From Oribacterium sp. oral taxon 078 str. F0262 (GTDB lineage: Bacteria > Bacillota > Clostridia > Lachnospirales > Lachnospiraceae), in assembly GCF_000160135.1 (NCBI RefSeq), contig NZ_GG729933.1, positions 502,816 to 566,815 on the forward strand: a DNA stretch of 64,000 nucleotides, given 5' to 3'. The position numbers and the translations under genes were made by a program. Shown one piece after another: positions 60,485 to 64,000 of the stretch. The notes under the pieces are model-generated. The model ran no database searches and was not told where the DNA came from. It saw only the letters and a program-made list of their open reading frames with translations. How positions within the stretch are numbered: the first letter of the stretch is position 1; each line of letters begins with the position of its first letter.

Positions 60485-61875
60485 TTCACCCATTTTCGCT
60501 GATCCTTTTGGCATATACGGGATATACCCTTTTTCAGAGCGGGACTTTGAAGGAGAAGTTCATCGCTCTTCTTGCAATGCATGTCTTCGTATATATGAAT
60601 GTCGAGGCCGGGGCCTTCCTCAGCATCGGAAGCGGGATCAAATATAATTTTTATACGGAATTCATCTGCCTGATCCTGGCCCTCTTTTTTATCATAAAAA
60701 AATCCGGGGAAATCGATGCGGGAAGCACGATCAAGCTTTTTCTTGCGCTGAGCGCCCTCTTTGTCGGTCTGCTCGGCCTAAAGCTCTGGCCTCTTCAGAA
60801 ATATATGGTGACGGGGGATATGCTGATCGATGACTACTGGTTCGGAAATACCGAGCTGCAGCTTCCGGCTCTCCGCTCCTATGTCACGAAAACGCTGATT
60901 CAGTATCTGATCTTTCTCACGATTCTCTATGGGATTTATCTCAGCTTTCGAAGGGAGGATTATGAGGCTCTGCTGGATAAATGCGCAAAATGGTGCAAGG
61001 CCGCGGTGATTTTCGGCTGGGTCGAATTTCTGATTAAAAATCTCACGCATTCCAACGTCCTTTTCAGCCTGAACAATCTGTTTTTCGGCTATAACGAAGC
61101 GGTGTTTCCGATGATGGAGAAGAGGGGAATCCTTTTTCGTTTGAGCGGCTTTACGACGGAGGCGGCGCATTTTTCCTATGCCATGCTTCTCGTCGCATTT
61201 CTCTTCCTGGCGAACTATCAGCTCGGGAAGATGTCGCTTCACTGGGCCATTCAGGCCTTCCTCCTCATGCTTCTCAGCATGTCCTTTTCCTCCGTGGTCT
61301 TCGCTCTGGCCTTTCTCGCGATTTTTTTCATCAGTCGCTACCGGAAAAATATCCGGGGAGAGAAGATATTTCAGATCTTTTTGTGGTGTCTTCTGGCTTT
61401 CTCCATCCTCTACATCATTTATCGGAGCGGGATCCTGGACAGCAGCTATTTCGGAAAGAGAATGAAGGCGGTCTTTGACGACTGGGGGCTCCTCTTCATC
61501 GATGTAGAGAGGGTCAGAGATATTCCCTACCAGTCGAGCCGGGTGCGGCTGATCAGCAGTTTTTCCACGCTGGCGCTCCTTCGCTTCCGCCCTTTTTTCG
61601 GGATCGGGATCGGGACGACCTCTTCGCACGGCTCCTTCTCCAGCATCCTCTCGGGGATGGGGATTCTGGGGACTCTGTCCTGGCTTCTGATGCTCTTTTA
61701 CGGGAAGGCGGCGAAGCTTATCCGGCATTACGGAAGCGCATATTTTCTGATGATTCTGCTCTGGTGCATCACCGGAATCTTTAACGGCCATTTCTGGGGG
61801 ATGTTTTATAACGCGGAGAACTATGCGCTTATGATAAGCTTTCTCGTACTGTCCAGAAGGGAGGAGAGAGCATGA
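60481..61875 (+). CDS. Second Wzy/O-antigen ligase-like membrane protein
   Basis: 464 residues with about 11 hydrophobic segments. GFTTEAAHFSYAMLLVAFL and the outer-loop region RVRDIPYQSSRVRLISSFS...FFGIGIGTTSSHGSFSSILSGMGILGTLSWL match the general Wzy layout, where Arg and His of the loop matter. GTG start in GTGA overlap with the acyltransferase gene, and the last four bases are shared with the next gene. With the genes at 40580 and 53358 this is the third such protein. Confidence 0.78.
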   Translation: MIHPFSLILLAYTGYTLFQSGTLKEKFIALLAMHVFVYMNVEAGAFLSIGSGIKYNFYTEFICLILALFFIIKKSGEIDAGSTIKLFLALSALFVGLLGLKLWPLQKYMVTGDMLIDDYWFGNTELQLPALRSYVTKTLIQYLIFLTILYGIYLSFRREDYEALLDKCAKWCKAAVIFGWVEFLIKNLTHSNVLFSLNNLFFGYNEAVFPMMEKRGILFRLSGFTTEAAHFSYAMLLVAFLFLANYQLGKMSLHWAIQAFLLMLLSMSFSSVVFALAFLAIFFISRYRKNIRGEKIFQIFLWCLLAFSILYIIYRSGILDSSYFGKRMKAVFDDWGLLFIDVERVRDIPYQSSRVRLISSFSTLALLRFRPFFGIGIGTTSSHGSFSSILSGMGILGTLSWLLMLFYGKAAKLIRHYGSAYFLMILLWCITGIFNGHFWGMFYNAENYALMISFLVLSRREERA

Positions 61876-62969
61876 GGCTGGGAGTTGATGCGCGTCCTCT
61901 GATGGAAAAGAAGTCCGGGATCGGAACCTATCTGGACGCGATGCTCTCGGAGCTTTTGGAGCTTTCCCGGGAGCTTGAGCTCTATCTCATATCGGACGGG
62001 GAGATCTGTTTTCCGGAGCATCCGAGAGTCCGTAAGATTCGCTATAAGGGCTTTCGCTTTCTGCCGAATACCTTGTATTTTGAGTTCCTTCTCCCCCGCT
62101 TTCTCCGGAGAGAGGGAATTGTTCTGGATGCCTTCTGGGGGACGCAGCAGTTTATGCCTCTGGGACTTCCGAAGGGATGCCGGAGGATTCTCACGGTGCA
62201 TGATCTCACCTACCGGGTCTATCCGAGTCTCATGGATCGAAAGCTTCTTTTCATGCTGCGGCTTTTCGGCGGGAGCTCCCTTCGGGAGGCGGACCGGATC
62301 GTCACGGTCTCCCGTTATACGAGGAAAACCTTGCTCTCATACTATGAGAGGGAGTGCAGCGGGAAAGAAATTCAGGTGATCTATCCCTCCGCGACGACGC
62401 ATCCCCTTTCTGAGGAGCAGCTCCCGGAGGGGCTCTCCGAAAAGAAATACATCCTTTTTATCGGGATTTTGGAGCCGAGAAAGAATCTCGATGTCCTGAT
62501 CGATGCCTTTCAGGGGCTGAAGGAAGGCGGACTGAAGCTTGTCGTCTGCGGAAAATGCGGCTGGAACTATGAGGAGACCCTGCGTCGGATCGAGGCGGAC
62601 CCGGATATCCTCTATCCCGGCTTCGTCTCAAATGAGAGGAAGCAGCTCCTTCTCGCAGAGAGTCTCTGCCTTGTGATGCCCTCTCTCTACGAGGGCTTCG
62701 GCACGCCCGCGGTGGAGGCCATGAAGAGCGGCGCGACAGTCGTGGCGGCGGACAATTCCTCTCTCTCGGAGGTCGTGGGAATTCCGGAGCTCCTGTTTCC
62801 GACGGGGGATGCGGGAGCCTTACGAGAGATCCTCCGAAGGCTCCTCGGGGATCCCTCCTTTCGAAAGGAGATGGAGGAGAAAAGCAGGAGAAGGGGAGAG
62901 GATTTTTCGTGGAAGAAGGCGGCGGAGGAATTTCTGGAGCTGATCGGAGGGGAGTATGAAGAAGCGTGA
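61872..62969 (+). CDS. GT4 glycosyltransferase (GT-B fold)
   Basis: 365 residues. GVDARPLMEKKSGIGTYLDAML (start of the GT-B N-half), LTVHDLTYRVYPSLMDRK, FIGILEPRKNLDVLIDAF and the donor site MPSLYEGFGTPAVEAMKSG. Close in layout to WbpZ/MtfB mannosyltransferases. It overlaps the hypothetical gene by 14 bases. Confidence 0.9.
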   Translation: MRLGVDARPLMEKKSGIGTYLDAMLSELLELSRELELYLISDGEICFPEHPRVRKIRYKGFRFLPNTLYFEFLLPRFLRREGIVLDAFWGTQQFMPLGLPKGCRRILTVHDLTYRVYPSLMDRKLLFMLRLFGGSSLREADRIVTVSRYTRKTLLSYYERECSGKEIQVIYPSATTHPLSEEQLPEGLSEKKYILFIGILEPRKNLDVLIDAFQGLKEGGLKLVVCGKCGWNYEETLRRIEADPDILYPGFVSNERKQLLLAESLCLVMPSLYEGFGTPAVEAMKSGATVVAADNSSLSEVVGIPELLFPTGDAGALREILRRLLGDPSFRKEMEEKSRRRGEDFSWKKAAEEFLELIGGEYEEA

Positions 62970-63834
62970 GCTGATCTTTTTTCTTCCTGCTGTGCTTTTG
63001 ATCCTGGCTCTCTTTTTCGGGGAGAGGCTTGACCGAATGATTCTCCCGGAGTATCGCTTGCCGCACTATGAGAAGCTCCTTTCCCAGAGAGCCTTGAGCC
63101 AGTATTTCCTCTCGGATCCGGGGGCGTCCTCAGAGAATCTCTTCATCGTCGATACGCAGTCTCGCTCCTTTGGGGATCTCCATATGCAGATAGAGGGGGA
63201 TGGGACGATCCTCCTCTTTGGAAAAAACGGGGAGCAGGATCTCACGATTCCGCTTTCCGTTCGGACAGATCTTCCGGATGGGGAGTACCGCTTCACAGAC
63301 GGAGGAGCGACGGTGCCCGGCCTTGTGACGGTTTACGGTACGGCGGGGGGGACGGCCGGGACGGAGCCGGGACTTATGGCCATGCCGGACTATCCGGATT
63401 TCTCGGTGAATCGGTCGAAGTATCAGGAGTATTGGTTCGGCTTTTGGGTGAAGGCCGGGGCGGAGCTTCCGCCCACCCGCTTTCTGCCGCTCCTTAAGCG
63501 GGCCGATCAGGATATGGGGAGCTACAGTCCTGCGAGGATCTCGCAGCCCGGGAAATTCCGGGCCTATCCCTATCTGATCCGGGAACTCACAGAGGAGGAG
63601 CTTGGGAGCCTAAGCCCCGCGGACTGGGAGCTTTTCTATCGGAATCTTCGCTTCCAGTACAAAAACCATTATCTCTGGGTCTCTCTGAGGCTTCCAAACG
63701 GGAGGGGAGTTCAGTTTCTGAGAGGAGATCCCGAGCTTTCGAGGATCGGGGAGATGGACGACTGGGGGAGAGTCAGAGAGCCGGAGCAGAGCTTTCGTTT
63801 TACGGGGAAAGAAACTCCGCTTCAGGTGGAATGA
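62956..63834 (+). CDS. Membrane-anchored or secreted protein of unknown function
   Basis: 292 residues with one N-terminal hydrophobic segment (about 7-23, IFFLPAVLLILALFFG) and no lipobox, so it is anchored or released outside. The rest is Gly- and Asp-rich, beta-like (DGTILLFGKNGEQDLTIPLS, PDGEYRFTDGGATVPG, YWFGFWVKAG), without a domain I recognise. It is the last gene before a family A array, whose first unit begins eight bases after the stop. Confidence 0.6.
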   Translation: MKKRELIFFLPAVLLILALFFGERLDRMILPEYRLPHYEKLLSQRALSQYFLSDPGASSENLFIVDTQSRSFGDLHMQIEGDGTILLFGKNGEQDLTIPLSVRTDLPDGEYRFTDGGATVPGLVTVYGTAGGTAGTEPGLMAMPDYPDFSVNRSKYQEYWFGFWVKAGAELPPTRFLPLLKRADQDMGSYSPARISQPGKFRAYPYLIRELTEEELGSLSPADWELFYRNLRFQYKNHYLWVSLRLPNGRGVQFLRGDPELSRIGEMDDWGRVREPEQSFRFTGKETPLQVE

Positions 63835-63837
63835 GCG

Positions 63838-64000
63838 TAGAAGTCTGCCATCAGGCAGACTCGGAGCGTACTTGACCACTTCTCGAAGAGAAGTGTCTCC
63901 CGAAGGGAGATCGGCTGAAGCCACCCGGGCGAAGCCGAGTCCTTCGCTTCGAAGAAGCGAAGCAGAGCGTAGAAGTCTGCCATCAGGCAGACTCGGAGCG
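63838..64000 (+). repeat. Family A hairpin repeat, third array (runs off the window)
   Basis: AGTCTGCC...GGCAGACT occurs at 63842 and 63974 (period 132), with CACTTCTC-GAA-GAGAAGTG, TCTCCC-GAA-GGGAGA and CTTCGCTTC-GAA-GAAGCGAAG between. Same orientation as the right array and opposite to the left one. Copy number cannot be counted because the sequence ends. Confidence 0.93.

Overview
The window reads as a chromosomal segment of a Gram-positive anaerobe of the class Clostridia, most likely family Lachnospiraceae. Evidence: Mn-dependent pyrophosphatase, a selenocysteine formate dehydrogenase with a NuoG-like N-terminus, clostridial-type sigma-A promoters, AGGAGG-type ribosome binding sites, lipoprotein signal peptides, a sortase-type surface protein tail, choline-binding-like wall repeats, LytR-CpsA-Psr and WbaP-type glycan genes. 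Genes are tightly packed, often with 4-nt ATGA overlaps. GC content is fairly high for the group, and only promoters and a few leaders are AT-rich. Genus cannot be decided from what I see.

Region by region. 1-4.2 kb: end of ppaC, a 137-bp tandem repeat, a shikimate kinase-like enzyme, and a TetM/EF-G-like GTPase fused to a Rae1/YacP-type NYN nuclease domain. 4.5-12.4 kb: molybdenum cofactor and formate dehydrogenase operon (mobAB fusion, moeA, flavin/Fe-S electron-transfer subunit, fdhF with an in-frame UGA read as selenocysteine and a SECIS-like hairpin, fdhD). 12.6-16.3 kb: TRAP transporter operon plus a YcxB-like membrane protein. 16.4-16.9 kb: RelB/RelE-type toxin-antitoxin pair with a palindromic operator over its -10 box. 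17-20.6 kb, minus strand: APC amino-acid permease with a class I amidotransferase-like hydrolase, then a cysteine desulfidase-family enzyme. 21-23.5 kb: flavinylated lipoprotein and PfkB-family kinase. 23.7 kb: tRNA-Gly(CCC), minus strand.

24-64 kb is a very large cell-surface glycan region. A first block (24-34 kb) encodes a degenerate arginase-fold-like protein, a ThDP enzyme, an NAD-dependent epimerase, a sugar C-methyltransferase-type enzyme, a zinc-type dehydrogenase and two glycosyltransferases, which together suggest a branched sugar. A short sortase-anchored protein follows, behind a structured leader. The second block (36-64 kb) has two phosphoglycosyl transferases that can start lipid-linked oligosaccharides, an LCP ligase, three polymerase/ligase-like membrane proteins, nine or ten glycosyltransferases, an acyltransferase, a B12-type radical SAM protein, a choline-binding-like secreted protein and two lipoprotein or membrane proteins of unknown role. 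No flippase is visible, so the locus probably continues past 64 kb.

The most unusual signal is non-coding. At least five different tandem-repeat families (periods 137, 134/133, 159, about 70 and 109 bp) fill the gaps between genes. The 134/133-bp family is made of back-to-back perfect hairpins whose arms vary in compensating pairs. It occurs in three arrays, one inverted relative to the other two. A separate 97-bp direct repeat bounds a 16.5-kb block of the glycan region. The 159-bp family lies immediately behind a consensus promoter and would form the leader of the LCP gene mRNA.
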